Source: Sediminivirga luteola
GTDB lineage: Bacteria; Actinomycetota; Actinomycetes; Actinomycetales; Brevibacteriaceae
DNA: 64,000 nucleotides
Assembly (NCBI RefSeq): GCF_014639315.1
Contig: NZ_BMFY01000010.1
Span: 1 to 64,000, forward strand
Direction of reading: 5' to 3'
Shown here one piece after another: positions 8,799 to 18,247 of the stretch (the stretch's first letter is position 1; each line of letters opens with the position of its first letter). The notes below the pieces were generated by a model. That model made no database searches, was not told the DNA's origin, and was given only the letters and a program-made list of their open reading frames with translations. A program made the position numbers and the translations under genes.

Positions 8799-9431
8799 TT
8801 AGACCTCCCTGGCGGAACGGCCGGCCGCGAACGCGGACAGCGCCCCGGATGCGGCCAGCGCCCTGACCAGCAGCCACGCGCCGAGACCGGCGAGCAGTGC
8901 GCCGGAGACGGAAGCGGTCACGGTGTAGACCGCCTGCCAGGTGAACGCCCATTCGACGTTGTACATGATGTTCTCGCTCACGCCCAGGAACAGGCCGGCG
9001 CCCAGACCGGCCAGGATCGCCACGCCGATGCCGAAGCGACGGTAGAAGAACAGCAGGAACACCAGCTCGGCGCCCAGTCCCTGGATGAACCCGGAGATGA
9101 GCACCTGGGGGCCCCACTGAGTACCGATGAGCGCGGAGACGGTGGCGGCCAGCAGCTCACAGTAGAGCGCGGCACCGGGCTTGCGGATGATGAGCGCGCC
9201 GAGCGGTCCGGCCAGGCACCACACGCCGGTAAGCAGCCCGGCGGCGGGCGGGAAGGCGGCGAACGGAACGGACATCGCCGACCAGGAGCTAGACCAGATC
9301 CAGAACAGGACACCGGTCGCGACGGCGACGACGCTCGCGACGACGATGTCGACCACTCGCCAGCGGAAACGGCCGGGCTGCGGTGCGGTGGGCTCAGGCT
9401 GTGACTGCGCGCGGGCAGCATGGGATGACAT
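8799..9431 (-). CDS. ykoE: ECF transporter substrate-binding (S) component, YkoE family
   Basis: A 210-residue membrane protein of the YkoE family, with a short hydrophilic N-terminus and about five to six hydrophobic helices from residue 28. Family-like stretches are FAAFPPAAGLLTGVWCLAGP and FIQGLGAELVFLLFFYRR. YkoE proteins are the specificity subunit for hydroxymethylpyrimidine or thiamine. The ATG at 9431 follows a perfect AGGAGG. A frame extension upstream would run through the TPP riboswitch and is rejected. First gene of the ykoEDC operon. Confidence 0.92.
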   Translation of the reverse strand: MSSHAARAQSQPEPTAPQPGRFRWRVVDIVVASVVAVATGVLFWIWSSSWSAMSVPFAAFPPAAGLLTGVWCLAGPLGALIIRKPGAALYCELLAATVSALIGTQWGPQVLISGFIQGLGAELVFLLFFYRRFGIGVAILAGLGAGLFLGVSENIMYNVEWAFTWQAVYTVTASVSGALLAGLGAWLLVRALAASGALSAFAAGRSAREV

Positions 9432-9474
9432 ACGTCCTCCTGTACATCGATAGCAGGAGGGGTGACGAGAATCT

Positions 9475-9564
9475 CGACTCCCTACGCCGGTGCTAGCCGG
9501 ATCAGGTTCGAGGGTCAGCGCCTTATGGGGCGCAATCTCAGCGCCCCCTTGTGGGCGCTCCCCT
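9475..9564 (-). promoter_or_regulatory. TPP (THI-box) riboswitch controlling ykoEDC
   Basis: Read on the minus strand the segment shows the canonical thiamine-pyrophosphate aptamer in order: an opening GGGGAGCGCCC helix, CTGAGAT, then ACCTGATCCGG, the CTAGC-ACC segment and GCGTAGGGA closing the fold. A possible -10 (TATAGT, about 9579-9584) lies just upstream. The aptamer ends about 44 bases before the ykoE start, next to its AGGAGG, so control may be by masking the ribosome site. Thiamine pyrophosphate would switch the importer off. Confidence 0.96.
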
Positions 9565-9788
9565 GTCGGTCGCCTTCCACTATAGAACACGGCGCACACC
9601 GGCGTGGCCGGATAGGCGCAGACCCCGGTGCTGGCTCCGGTTCGTGCTGGCGACCCCAGTTGCAGCCGGGCCCGTCAGCACGAACCGGGGTCGCTCGCCG
9701 TTGCGGGCAGCCGGCGCGACGGCAGCGGCCACGTCCCGCGTAGACTCGGAGCGAACCAGTCATCCCGATCACGTTCCTGGGAGGGACC

Positions 9789-10079
9789 ATGTCACAGATC
9801 GCCTGGAGAGTCGTCGGTACCGGTGGAGCCGCTCTGGCGGGGATCGCCGCGCGGAAGGTCCTCACGAAGGCCTGGGAGAAGACGACTCACCGGCCGGCGC
9901 CGGTCAACCCGCAGCAGTCCGGCGTAGGGCTGCCGGAGGCGCTGGCATGGACGATCGTCTCCGGTGTGGGCATCGCCGTGGTACAGCTGCTCGTCGAGCG
10001 CGCCGCCGCGAATTTCGTCCGGGAACGCTTCGGTGAGCAGGGGCTGCCCAAGCAGTACCGGACCCTCGAAGGACCCTGA
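9789..10079 (+). CDS. DUF4235 small membrane protein
   Basis: A 96-residue protein with the DUF4235 pattern: WRVVGTGGAALAGIAARKVL, then a WEKTTHRPAPVNPQQ segment and a second hydrophobic helix with ALAWTIVSGVGIAVVQLLVERAAA. Two membrane helices are likely. The family is common in Actinobacteria and has no known function. A GGGAGGGACC ribosome site precedes the ATG. It is a single gene between the thiamine transport operon and the ohrR-like gene. Confidence 0.85.
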   Translation: MSQIAWRVVGTGGAALAGIAARKVLTKAWEKTTHRPAPVNPQQSGVGLPEALAWTIVSGVGIAVVQLLVERAAANFVRERFGEQGLPKQYRTLEGP

Positions 10080-10193
10080 CGCCTCTTTCGAGTCCGGTGT
10101 CCCGGTTCGGGGCCCGGCCTTCCGGCGCCGCTGGCATCTCCGCGTTTCTGCGTTGACGAGGTGAACGCCGGCGCGCCGGCGTGGGACTGCCGG

Positions 10194-10697
10194 TCAGATC
10201 GGCGGGGCCGGGCGGTGAGACGCCTGCTCAGCGGCGTCGATCAGGCTGCGCATGCGGCTATTGAGCTCTTCGAGCCCGGCACGATCGAGGCCCAGCCGCT
10301 CGAGCATGATGCCGGGAATCGCCACCGCCCGCTCCCGCATCCGCGCGCCCTCGTCCGTCAGGTCGACCAGGATGCTGCGGCGGTCGCCGTCGCTGCGCGT
10401 GCGGGTGACGAGCCCTCGCTCCTGCAGCCTGTTCAGCAGCACCGAGAGCGTCGCCGGCTCGTGAGCCAATTCGCGGCTGAGCTCTTTGAGCGAGCGGGGA
10501 CTGCGCTGCCAGAGGGCGAGCATCGCCAGGTATTGCGGGTGGGTCAGGCCGAGCTGCTCCAGCACTGGCCGGTAGGCTCCCACGACGCTGCGGGCCGCCA
10601 CTGTCAGGGCGAAGCACAGCTGATGCTCCAGGGCCAGAGCGTCCTCGGCCCGCGAGACCTCATCCCGCGGCTCATTCCGCTGCGCACCCACCCGCAT
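10194..10697 (-). CDS. ohrR: MarR-family regulator, OhrR-like (organic peroxide sensor)
   Basis: A 167-residue winged-helix protein. It has the OhrR hallmark LCFAL with the reactive cysteine C28 near the N-terminus, followed by AYRPVLEQLGLTHPQYLAML. The recognition helix region is SLKELSRELAHEPATLSVLLNRL and the wing is TRTRSDGDRRS. OhrR represses until the cysteine is oxidised by organic hydroperoxide. The ATG at 10697 has GGGGAG only 2-5 bases upstream; the GTG two codons later fits better, so the start is uncertain by two codons. It is divergent from a 92-residue unknown gene with a palindrome between them. No ohr peroxidase gene is visible here. Confidence 0.88.
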   Translation of the reverse strand: MRVGAQRNEPRDEVSRAEDALALEHQLCFALTVAARSVVGAYRPVLEQLGLTHPQYLAMLALWQRSPRSLKELSRELAHEPATLSVLLNRLQERGLVTRTRSDGDRRSILVDLTDEGARMRERAVAIPGIMLERLGLDRAGLEELNSRMRSLIDAAEQASHRPAPPI

Positions 10698-10760
10698 GTC
10701 TCCCCGTCTCGATCGTGCCTTGCCCTGGCCCGCCCTGATCCACGCTGACCTGGCGCCCCT

Positions 10761-10816
10761 CTGTCCTGCTCCACCTGTCCTGTTCCACCTGCCCCCGCTC
10801 CAGCCTGTCCTGGCGC
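10761..10816. repeat. Degenerate 14-bp tandem repeat in the ohrR leader
   Basis: Four imperfect head-to-tail copies of CTGTCCTGYTCCAC lie between the ohrR start and its operator. The first two copies differ at one base; the last two are degenerate. No coding frame through it looks real. It is one of several short tandem repeats in the window. Confidence 0.7.
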
Positions 10817-10928
10817 ACCGTCCTCGTGGTCGGGGCTCCGCCCCTTGCTCAGGCCACAGGGCCGGCCGGCGGGAACACAGCACGAGCAGCACACCATGGT
10901 GACGCTATGCCGTGAGGCCGGAATATTA

Positions 10929-10942
10929 ATTAGTATACTAAT
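10929..10942. promoter_or_regulatory. Palindromic MarR/OhrR operator
   Basis: A perfect 14-bp palindrome ATTAGTATACTAAT lies in an AT-rich island of an otherwise GC-rich region, between the divergent ohrR-like gene and the 92-residue gene. The size and TTAG-N4-CTAA form are typical of MarR-family sites. It likely controls both directions. The 305-base gap between the two genes otherwise holds only the repeat noted above. Confidence 0.8.
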
Positions 10943-11002
10943 CATTACCGCAGGGCCTCGCGCGCAACACTGCGGGCCCCATCGCGATCGGAGGAGACAG
11001 AC

Positions 11003-11281
11003 ATGGCGGACAAGCCGCGGCAGAACAGATTCCTGCGGGCGATGAATCGCACCCGGATGTTCTTCGGTCCCGCTCAGATCAGCCGCGGCGCAGGGCGCTC
11101 CGAGCGCTCCGAGGAGCAGCGGCGCGAGGACCTTCATCGCCTCAAGCTGCGGCGCATCGTGAACCCGGACGGCACGAGCTACCTGGTCGCAGACACGAGC
11201 CCAGATCCAGCAGGCGGCAGTGACCCCGACCCCGGCCCTGCGGACCACAGCGACAGGCCCGGCGGCAACCAGCAACCCTGA
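11003..11281 (+). CDS. Small hydrophilic protein of unknown function (OhrR-linked)
   Basis: A 92-residue protein rich in Arg, Asp, Gly and Pro. Its first 60 residues are basic (RFLRAMNRTRMFFGPAQ, then RREDLHRLKLRRIV) and contain a short NPDGTSYLVADTS stretch; the last 25 residues are an Asp/Pro/Gly-rich disordered tail. I recognise no family. GGAGGAG lies 7 bases before the ATG, so it is very probably translated. Its position, divergent from the OhrR-like gene across one palindrome, suggests control by that regulator, but it is not an Ohr peroxidase and has no cysteine. Confidence 0.7.
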   Translation: MADKPRQNRFLRAMNRTRMFFGPAQISRGAGRSERSEEQRREDLHRLKLRRIVNPDGTSYLVADTSPDPAGGSDPDPGPADHSDRPGGNQQP

Positions 11282-11856
11282 CCCGCCAGCAGGATCGCTC
11301 GCATGGCCCCATCGGCCAACCGCCCGCGACCCCGTGTCACGCGGGGAACATCACACAAGAATCCCTGCCGGAAAGAGCGCCGCTTCACGCCGCCGGCAGG
11401 CCTCTCACCAGCATCGAAATTCCAGCCCGGCATCCGCCACCTGCTCGTCACCTCGACGGTGACGCAAGGCGTCGAAGTGTAACAATGGGATAACGTTGCG
11501 CAATACACAACGGCCCAGTTCAGCCGGAGCAGTTTCGCACCATCCCGGCGTGGTTGAGCCGCATCGGCGCATGAACCGCAACATTCAGCCCAGGGCTCTT
11601 CGATAGAGTCATGAGCCGGCAGGGGCTGTGAGCTGCGTTGACACCGGCTGGACGCTCATTGCGAACCCGACGCCCACGTCCCTCACGACAACGGCGCCCC
11701 CTGCCCGGGGCCCATAGCGGCCCACCGGCGGCGCCCGTCACCACCTGACGCGCCTCCCGCGAGGAAGCACCGCGCCCCGCCGGCCCACGCGCCGAACGCC
11801 GCATGAGACGACACGAGACGTATAGAGAACAGAACTGAAGGAGAGGCGGACCGCGA
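11282..11856. other. 575-base non-coding leader upstream of the betaine transporter
   Basis: No convincing gene. Open frames on both strands have unnatural composition for this genome. A perfect -35 hexamer TTGACA (11638-11643) has no acceptable -10 at 16-18 bases. The far end carries TATAGAG at about 11821 and then the AAGGAG site of the ABC gene. I searched by eye for a c-di-AMP (ydaO) or other riboswitch core and did not see one. The length suggests a regulated osmotic-stress promoter. Confidence 0.4.
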
Positions 11857-13265
<1,409 letters not shown>

Positions 13266-13269
<4 letters not shown>

Positions 13270-14135
13270 ACTTCGATCCCCTGAACCCGCGGTTCCCGCT
13301 CGGTGACTTCGTCCATGAGGTCATCCGGTGGCTGCAGAGCGCCCTGAGCGGCCTCATCGGCGGTGTCCGCTGGCTGCTGGACCTGCTCTACGGCTCCCTG
13401 GAATACACGTTGGCGACGCCGATCTTCCTGATCATGATCGCCATCTTCGCGGCCGTCGCCTGGCTGGCCAGCGGCTGGAAGCTCGCTGTGGTGACCGCCA
13501 TCGGCTTCTACCTGATCCGGGCCCTGGACCTGTGGCTGCCGGCGATGCAGACGATGGCCCTCGTGCTGGTGGCCTGCGTGATGGCGATCCTGCTGGCGAT
13601 CCCGGTCGGCATCCTGGCGGCGAAGGTCAGAGCAGTCTCGCTGGTGGTCAAGCCGGTCCTGGACTTCATGCAGTCGATGCCGGCGCTGGCATACCTGGTA
13701 CCCGTGATCTCGGTGTTCAGCATCGGCCAGGTCCCGGGCATCATCGCCACCATCATCTTCGCCATGCCGCCCGGCGTGCGGCTGACCGAGCTGGCCATCC
13801 GCCAGGTGGACCACGAGGTGGTGGAGGCCGGTCAGGCCTTCGGCGCCACCGCCTGGTCGATCCTGCGCAAGATCCAGCTGCCCCTGGCGATGCCGACCAT
13901 CATGGCCGGCATCAACCAGGTGATCATGCTCGCCCTGTCCATGGTCGTCCTGGCCGGGATGGTCGGCGCTCAGGGCCTGGGCGGCGAGATCGTGGGCGCG
14001 CTGTCCCGCGTGAACGTGCCGCTCGGTGTGGAGGCCGGCCTGGCCGTGGTGATCGTGGCGGTCTACCTGGACCGGGTCACCGCCGCGCTGGGGCATCGCT
14101 CGCCGCTGGCACGCGCCCTGAAGGCGAGCACCTGA
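13266..14135 (+). CDS. Glycine betaine/proline ABC transporter permease
   Basis: A 289-residue OpuAB/ProW-type permease. After a short N-terminal amphipathic part it has about six membrane helices. The coupling loop contacting the ATPase is EAGQAFGATAWSILRKIQLP, with the MPTIMAGINQ continuation. Translation is coupled by a GTGA overlap with the ATPase gene. Followed after 90 bases by the first binding-protein gene. Works with the ATPase to import compatible solutes for osmoprotection. Confidence 0.93.
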
Positions 14136-14225
14136 ACCGGCATACGACACACGGGGCACGGCGCACAGCACCCAGCAACGTGCTCGCAGCGTGACGACGA
14201 AGAAGGAAATCGAGGAGGAGTAACC

Positions 14226-15233
14226 ATGAAACTGGCCAATCTGTCCAAGGCCGGCGGCTTCGCCGCCGCCACAGCCCTGCTTCTGACGGCCTGCGGCGCA
14301 AGCAACACCGGTGGCGGCGAGGCCGGCAGCGGTGAGGAGGCCGGCGCACCGGAAGGCGGCGACAGCAGCGCCTGGGGCGACTGCACGCCGGGTGCCACAT
14401 CCGCCGATGCGACCGAACTCGACCCCGCCGGCGGCGACCTCACCATCGGCGCCTTCACCGGCTGGGACGAGTCCTACGCCACCGCGCACCTGCTCAAGGC
14501 CGTCCTGGAAGAGGACGGCTACTCGGTCACGATCGACAGCTACGAGGCCGGCCCCGGGTACACCGGCCTGGCCGAGGGCGACATCGACCTGCTCACCGAC
14601 ACCTGGCTGCCGCTGACCCACGCGGACTACATCGAGCAGTTCGGCGACGACATCGAGGCGCAGGGCTGCTGGTACGACAATGCCGTGCTCACCTTCGCGG
14701 TGAACGAGGACTCGCCGGCTCAGAGCATCGCCGATCTGCCGGATCTGGCCGATGAGTACGGCAACCGGATCGTCGGCATCGAGCCCGGCGCTGGCCTCAC
14801 CCAGATCACCCAGGAAGAGGTCATCCCGACCTACGGCCTGGAGGACTACGAGTTCATCACCTCCTCCACCCCGGCGATGCTCGCCGAGCTGGATTCCGCC
14901 GTGGAGAGCGGCGAGAACATCCTGGTGACGCTGTGGCGCCCGCACTGGGCCTACGACGCCTGGCCCGTCCGCGACCTGGAGGACCCCGAGGGCGCCCTGG
15001 GCGAGACCGAGGTCATCTGGAACTTCTCCCGCGGCGGTTTCACCGAGGACGACCCCTACGCGGCACAGCTGCTGAACAACCTGGTGCTGGACGATGACCA
15101 GCTTGCCAGCCTGCAGAACCTCATGATGAGCGATGAGCACTACGGCGGCGAGGACCATGACGCCGCGGTGGCCGAATGGCTCGAGGACAACCCGGAGTAC
15201 GCGGATCAGCTCCGCGCCGGCGAACTGGGCTGA
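14226..15233 (+). CDS. Glycine betaine ABC transporter substrate-binding lipoprotein, copy 1
   Basis: A 335-residue OpuAC/ProX-type lipoprotein. The signal peptide ends in the lipobox LTAC, with C23 as the lipidated residue, then a disordered Gly/Glu linker to about residue 50. Tryptophans that could form the aromatic ligand cage are W80 (FTGWDES), W127 (TDTWLPLTH) and W237/W241 (TLWRPHW). GGAGGAG precedes the ATG. It follows the permease directly. A closely related second copy lies 280 bases downstream. Confidence 0.93.
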   Translation: MKLANLSKAGGFAAATALLLTACGASNTGGGEAGSGEEAGAPEGGDSSAWGDCTPGATSADATELDPAGGDLTIGAFTGWDESYATAHLLKAVLEEDGYSVTIDSYEAGPGYTGLAEGDIDLLTDTWLPLTHADYIEQFGDDIEAQGCWYDNAVLTFAVNEDSPAQSIADLPDLADEYGNRIVGIEPGAGLTQITQEEVIPTYGLEDYEFITSSTPAMLAELDSAVESGENILVTLWRPHWAYDAWPVRDLEDPEGALGETEVIWNFSRGGFTEDDPYAAQLLNNLVLDDDQLASLQNLMMSDEHYGGEDHDAAVAEWLEDNPEYADQLRAGELG

Positions 15234-15301
15234 ACCAGCCTGGAAGCACCACAGTCTGTGCGCACCGCCTGATACCGCGCACAGCCGCACGCTCCGCGTG
15301 A

Positions 15302-15355
15302 CATGAGACGCCGGGCAGTGCTCGTCCCCGCGACGAGCCGCCCGGCGTTCTCATG
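15302..15355 (+). terminator. Long hairpin between the two binding-protein genes
   Basis: CATGAGA-CGCCGGG (15302-15315) pairs with CCCGGCG-T-TCTCATG (15341-15355), and an inner GCTCGT/ACGAGC stem extends it. It stands 68 bases after copy 1 and may be a terminator or partial attenuator that lowers expression of copy 2. The 280-base spacer holds nothing else that I recognise except the ribosome site of copy 2. Confidence 0.65.
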
Positions 15356-15513
15356 CCGCCGGCCACGGGCGCGAGTACCCGGATGCCTCATGCTCCGGCA
15401 CGCCCTGCTATGCCCTGTCACGCCCTGCGGGACGCGGAGGCAGGCGGCTGGACGATGCCGGCCCGGCCGGCGGGGGCGTCCGGAAGGAAGAACGACACCA
15501 AGGAGGAGCAACC

Positions 15514-16515
15514 ATGAAACTGGCCAATCTGTCCAAGGCAAGCGGCTTCCTCGCCGCCGGAGCTCTGCTCCTGGCCGGCTGCGGGGCGACGAACACGGGA
15601 GAGGGCGAGGCCCCCGCCGATGACAATGGCGCGGCGGAAGGCGGCGGTTCCGCGTGGGATGTGTGCGATCCCAGCGAGGACTCGGTCGATCTGAGCCAGC
15701 TGGAACCCGAGGGCGGCGAGATTTCCATTGCCGTCATCAACGGGTGGGACGACACGGTCACCGTGGGGTATCTCGCCAAGGCCCTCCTGGAAGAGGCCGG
15801 CTACACCCCGGTGATGGAGGCACACGATGCCGGCCCTGCGTTCCTGGGCACGTCGCAGGGCGACATCGACGTCCTGACCTCGACCATGATGCCGGTGGCC
15901 CACGCGGAGTACATCGACCAGTACGGCGACGACCTGGAGGCTCAGGGCTGCTACTACGAGCACGCCGTCAACACCCTCGCCGTCAATGAGGACTCACCGG
16001 CCCAGAGCATCGCCGATCTGCCCGAGTTCGCCGCCGAGTACGGCAACCGGGTCGTCGGCATCGAGCCCGGCGCCGGCCTGACTCAGCGGGTCGAGAACGA
16101 GGTCATCCCGGGCTACGGCCTGGAGGACTACGAGTTCATCACCTCCTCCACCCCGGCGATGCTGGCTGAGCTGGATTCGGCCGTGGAGAGTGGGGAGAAC
16201 ATCGTCGTGACCCTGTGGCATCCGCACTGGGCCTACGACGCCTGGCCCGTCCGGGACCTGGAGGACCCGGATGCCGCGCTCGGCGAGGGCGAGTCACTGT
16301 GGCTGACCTCGCGCACCGGTTTCACCGAGGACGACCCCTACGCGGCACAGCTGCTGAAGAACATCCTGCTGGACGAGGAGCAGTTCTCCAGCCTGCAGAG
16401 CCTCATGATGAGCGAGGACCACTACGGCGGCGAGGATCCGGATGCCGCCGTGGCCGAATGGCTGGAGGAGAACCCGGACTACGCGGACCAGCTCCGCGCC
16501 GGCACTCTGGCCTGA
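15514..16515 (+). CDS. Glycine betaine-type substrate-binding lipoprotein, copy 2 (divergent ligand lobe)
   Basis: A 333-residue paralogue of the preceding gene with lipobox LAGC (C23). Its first nine residues and its ribosome site match those of copy 1 almost exactly. The C-terminal half is nearly identical over long runs (for example the shared EDYEFITSSTPAMLAELDSA). In contrast, the N-terminal lobe around the ligand differs: TDTWLPLTH of copy 1 is TSTMMPVAH, replacing W127 by Met, and GWDESYATAHL is GWDDTVTVGYL. I infer a changed solute specificity feeding the same permease and ATPase. Confidence 0.92.
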   Translation: MKLANLSKASGFLAAGALLLAGCGATNTGEGEAPADDNGAAEGGGSAWDVCDPSEDSVDLSQLEPEGGEISIAVINGWDDTVTVGYLAKALLEEAGYTPVMEAHDAGPAFLGTSQGDIDVLTSTMMPVAHAEYIDQYGDDLEAQGCYYEHAVNTLAVNEDSPAQSIADLPEFAAEYGNRVVGIEPGAGLTQRVENEVIPGYGLEDYEFITSSTPAMLAELDSAVESGENIVVTLWHPHWAYDAWPVRDLEDPDAALGEGESLWLTSRTGFTEDDPYAAQLLKNILLDEEQFSSLQSLMMSEDHYGGEDPDAAVAEWLEENPDYADQLRAGTLA

Positions 16516-16628
16516 GCCGCACGGGCGCGCCCGCCTGCGCGGGCCCGCGGCGTCCCGCGCAGACGGGCGCTCGCCCGCTGGATCGCGCGGGCAGGCGCTT
16601 TCCACGCGGAGCACCGGCTGCCGAGACG

Positions 16629-16663
16629 AACGCCGGGCAGCTCGAGAGGAGCTGCCCGGCGTT
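16629..16663. terminator. Terminator hairpin shared by converging genes
   Basis: A perfect 14-bp stem AACGCCGGGCAGCT/AGCTGCCCGGCGTT lies between the end of binding-protein copy 2 and the end of the convergent OmpA-domain gene. It shares the CGCCGGGCAG core with the hairpin at 15302-15355. Confidence 0.75.
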
Positions 16664-16712
16664 CTGCTGTCCTGCCCCTGCCATCCGGCCCGGATGCCCG
16701 CCCAGCGGCCGG

Positions 16713-17333
16713 TCATTCCTCGATGCTGACCACCACGCGGCGGTTGAGTTCCTTGCCCTCTTCGGTGTCGTTGTCGGCGACCGGTTCGGTCTCGCCGCGT
16801 CCTTCTGAGTCGACGTAGACGTTCGGTCCCAGGCCTTCACGCAGGGCTTCGGCGATGGTCTCGGCGCGCCGTTCGGACAGGTCCTGGTTGTACTCCGCCG
16901 TGTGGTCGGTGTCGGTGTGCCCCACCACCCGCAGGCGGCGCGGGTCGAAGCCCCGCAGGCGCCGGATGAGCTCTTCCAGCTCCTCGCTGGCCTCATCGGA
17001 GAGCGTGTCCTGATCGGAGTCGAAGAGCACCTCCGCGGAGAGCACGAACGTGTCCCCCTCCACCGTCAGTCCGCCGGACTCCGTGGCTTCGCCGAACTCC
17101 AGGTCCTCGACCGGCAGGGCCAGATCCTCTCCGCCGGGGACGAGGTCCTCCACCGGCGCACCCAGGTCTTCCACCGGGTAGACGACGCCGTCCAGCTCGA
17201 TGGTGGCGTCTTCCTCCTCGCCGCCACCGGTCGCGGTGCGCACCAGGAGAGTCACCGCGATGCCACCCAGCAGTACGACCAGGAGCACGGCGGTGCCCAG
17301 GATCTGCCATCGGGTCTCGGTGAGAAAGCGCAT
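16713..17333 (-). CDS. OmpA C-terminal domain protein with N-terminal membrane anchor
   Basis: A 206-residue protein with one transmembrane helix (about 10-32), an acidic linker with repeated PVEDL motifs (about 38-80) and an OmpA-like peptidoglycan-binding domain (about 95-205). Domain signs are FDSDQDTLSDEASEEL, VVGHTDTDHTAEYNQDLSERRAE and the NRRVVVSIEE end. In monoderm actinobacteria such domains tether membrane proteins to peptidoglycan. ATG 17333 was taken; a GTG one codon earlier is possible and neither has a clear ribosome site, so coupling to the preceding lipoprotein gene, which ends a few bases upstream, is likely. Confidence 0.85.
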   Translation of the reverse strand: MRFLTETRWQILGTAVLLVVLLGGIAVTLLVRTATGGGEEEDATIELDGVVYPVEDLGAPVEDLVPGGEDLALPVEDLEFGEATESGGLTVEGDTFVLSAEVLFDSDQDTLSDEASEELEELIRRLRGFDPRRLRVVGHTDTDHTAEYNQDLSERRAETIAEALREGLGPNVYVDSEGRGETEPVADNDTEEGKELNRRVVVSIEE

Positions 17334-17339
17334 CACGGC

Positions 17340-17978
17340 TCAGCGGGCGATGCCCACGCCCTCGAACGCGCCGTAGCCGGGGATGTGAACCGTGACGGTC
17401 TCGACCTCCTCCGGCGGGGCGGCGAACGTCGCCGAGAGCGTGTAGGACTGACCGGGGTCGACGGAGACGGACGAGAGCCCCGAACTGCACGCGCAGATGC
17501 CGTTCTCCCCACGCCCCACCAGGTAGCGCTTGCCCTCTTCGGTGGTGAGGTACACACCGTCGACGCTGTTGCGCTCGGCGGAAGACTGCCCTGCGTCCCC
17601 GGAGGTGTCGTCGAGATCGTTGCTGAAGGCGCTGCCGATGGACATCCGGTCGCTCTCCGAGTCGTTGGTGACGGTGAAGGTGACCGTGAGGGTCTGCCCC
17701 TGTGCGCTGACGCTGCTCAGCACGACCGTCGCCGGCACCCGGTCCACGATGCCCTCACGCGAGCCGAGGTCCCCCAGCTCACGGGCGGACTGCTGCTCGC
17801 CGGACGCCGAGGCGCCCTGCTGGGTTCCCTGGCCGCCCCCTTGGCCTTGACCGCCCTGCTCCGCCTGATCGCCGTCCCCTCCCGTGCATGCGCTCACGGC
17901 GATGAGGGCGCTGAGGGCGGCGGACACGACGGTCGCGCGCAGCAGCCGGGGCGAGGGGCGAGACGGTGCATACGTCAC
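17340..17978 (-). CDS. Secreted lipoprotein of unknown function
   Basis: A 212-residue protein with a signal peptide ending in the lipobox VSAC and a long Gly/Gln-rich linker. The second half resembles an immunoglobulin-like beta domain (TLTVTFTVTNDSES, then QSYTLSATFAAP), similar to DUF4352-type telokinin-like domains, though I cannot assign a family. Two cysteines (ICACSS) may form a disulfide. The GTG start has AGGAG at 7 bases. It precedes the OmpA-domain gene by a few bases and is probably its functional partner at the cell surface. Confidence 0.75.
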   Translation of the reverse strand: MTYAPSRPSPRLLRATVVSAALSALIAVSACTGGDGDQAEQGGQGQGGGQGTQQGASASGEQQSARELGDLGSREGIVDRVPATVVLSSVSAQGQTLTVTFTVTNDSESDRMSIGSAFSNDLDDTSGDAGQSSAERNSVDGVYLTTEEGKRYLVGRGENGICACSSGLSSVSVDPGQSYTLSATFAAPPEEVETVTVHIPGYGAFEGVGIAR

Positions 17979-18150
17979 GGCAGGGCTCCTGGATAGACAG
18001 CTCGGTGCCGTTCCAGTCTTGCATGACCGCCAGCGGGACGACCACGACTGTGACAGGCCTGCGACAGGCCGTCCTGGAAGCCCGGTGCGAGGACGCTACC
18101 ACCGGCGTAACACCGCACGGCACGGAACGTTACACCGGCAGCGAACCGCT

Positions 18151-18166
18151 TTAACTCAGATGAAAC
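18151..18166. promoter_or_regulatory. GlnR-like box upstream of amt
   Basis: TTAAC-N6-GAAAC lies 82 bases before the amt start. This fits the actinobacterial GlnR consensus (GTNAC-N6-GNAAC). Related half-sites (GTAAC at 18106, GTTAC at 18129, GAACC at 18143) lie just upstream. GlnR activates ammonium uptake genes under nitrogen limitation, and the two genes downstream are amt and PII. The remaining 269-base spacer holds no gene. Confidence 0.55.
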
Positions 18167-18247
18167 AGCTCACGCATACCGTGCTCACTACGACGCTCTC
18201 TCCCGACTCCTCACACATCCGCACTCGCCGCATGGGAAAGGCCCGCC

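Noticed and set aside
11638-11643. Perfect TTGACA as a promoter for the betaine operon
   Set aside because: No -10-like hexamer lies 16-18 bases downstream, and it is more than 200 bases from the gene.
11520-11804. 94-residue minus-strand frame in the opuA leader
   Set aside because: Composition is Arg/Gly-rich without domain signs, and no ribosome site precedes it.
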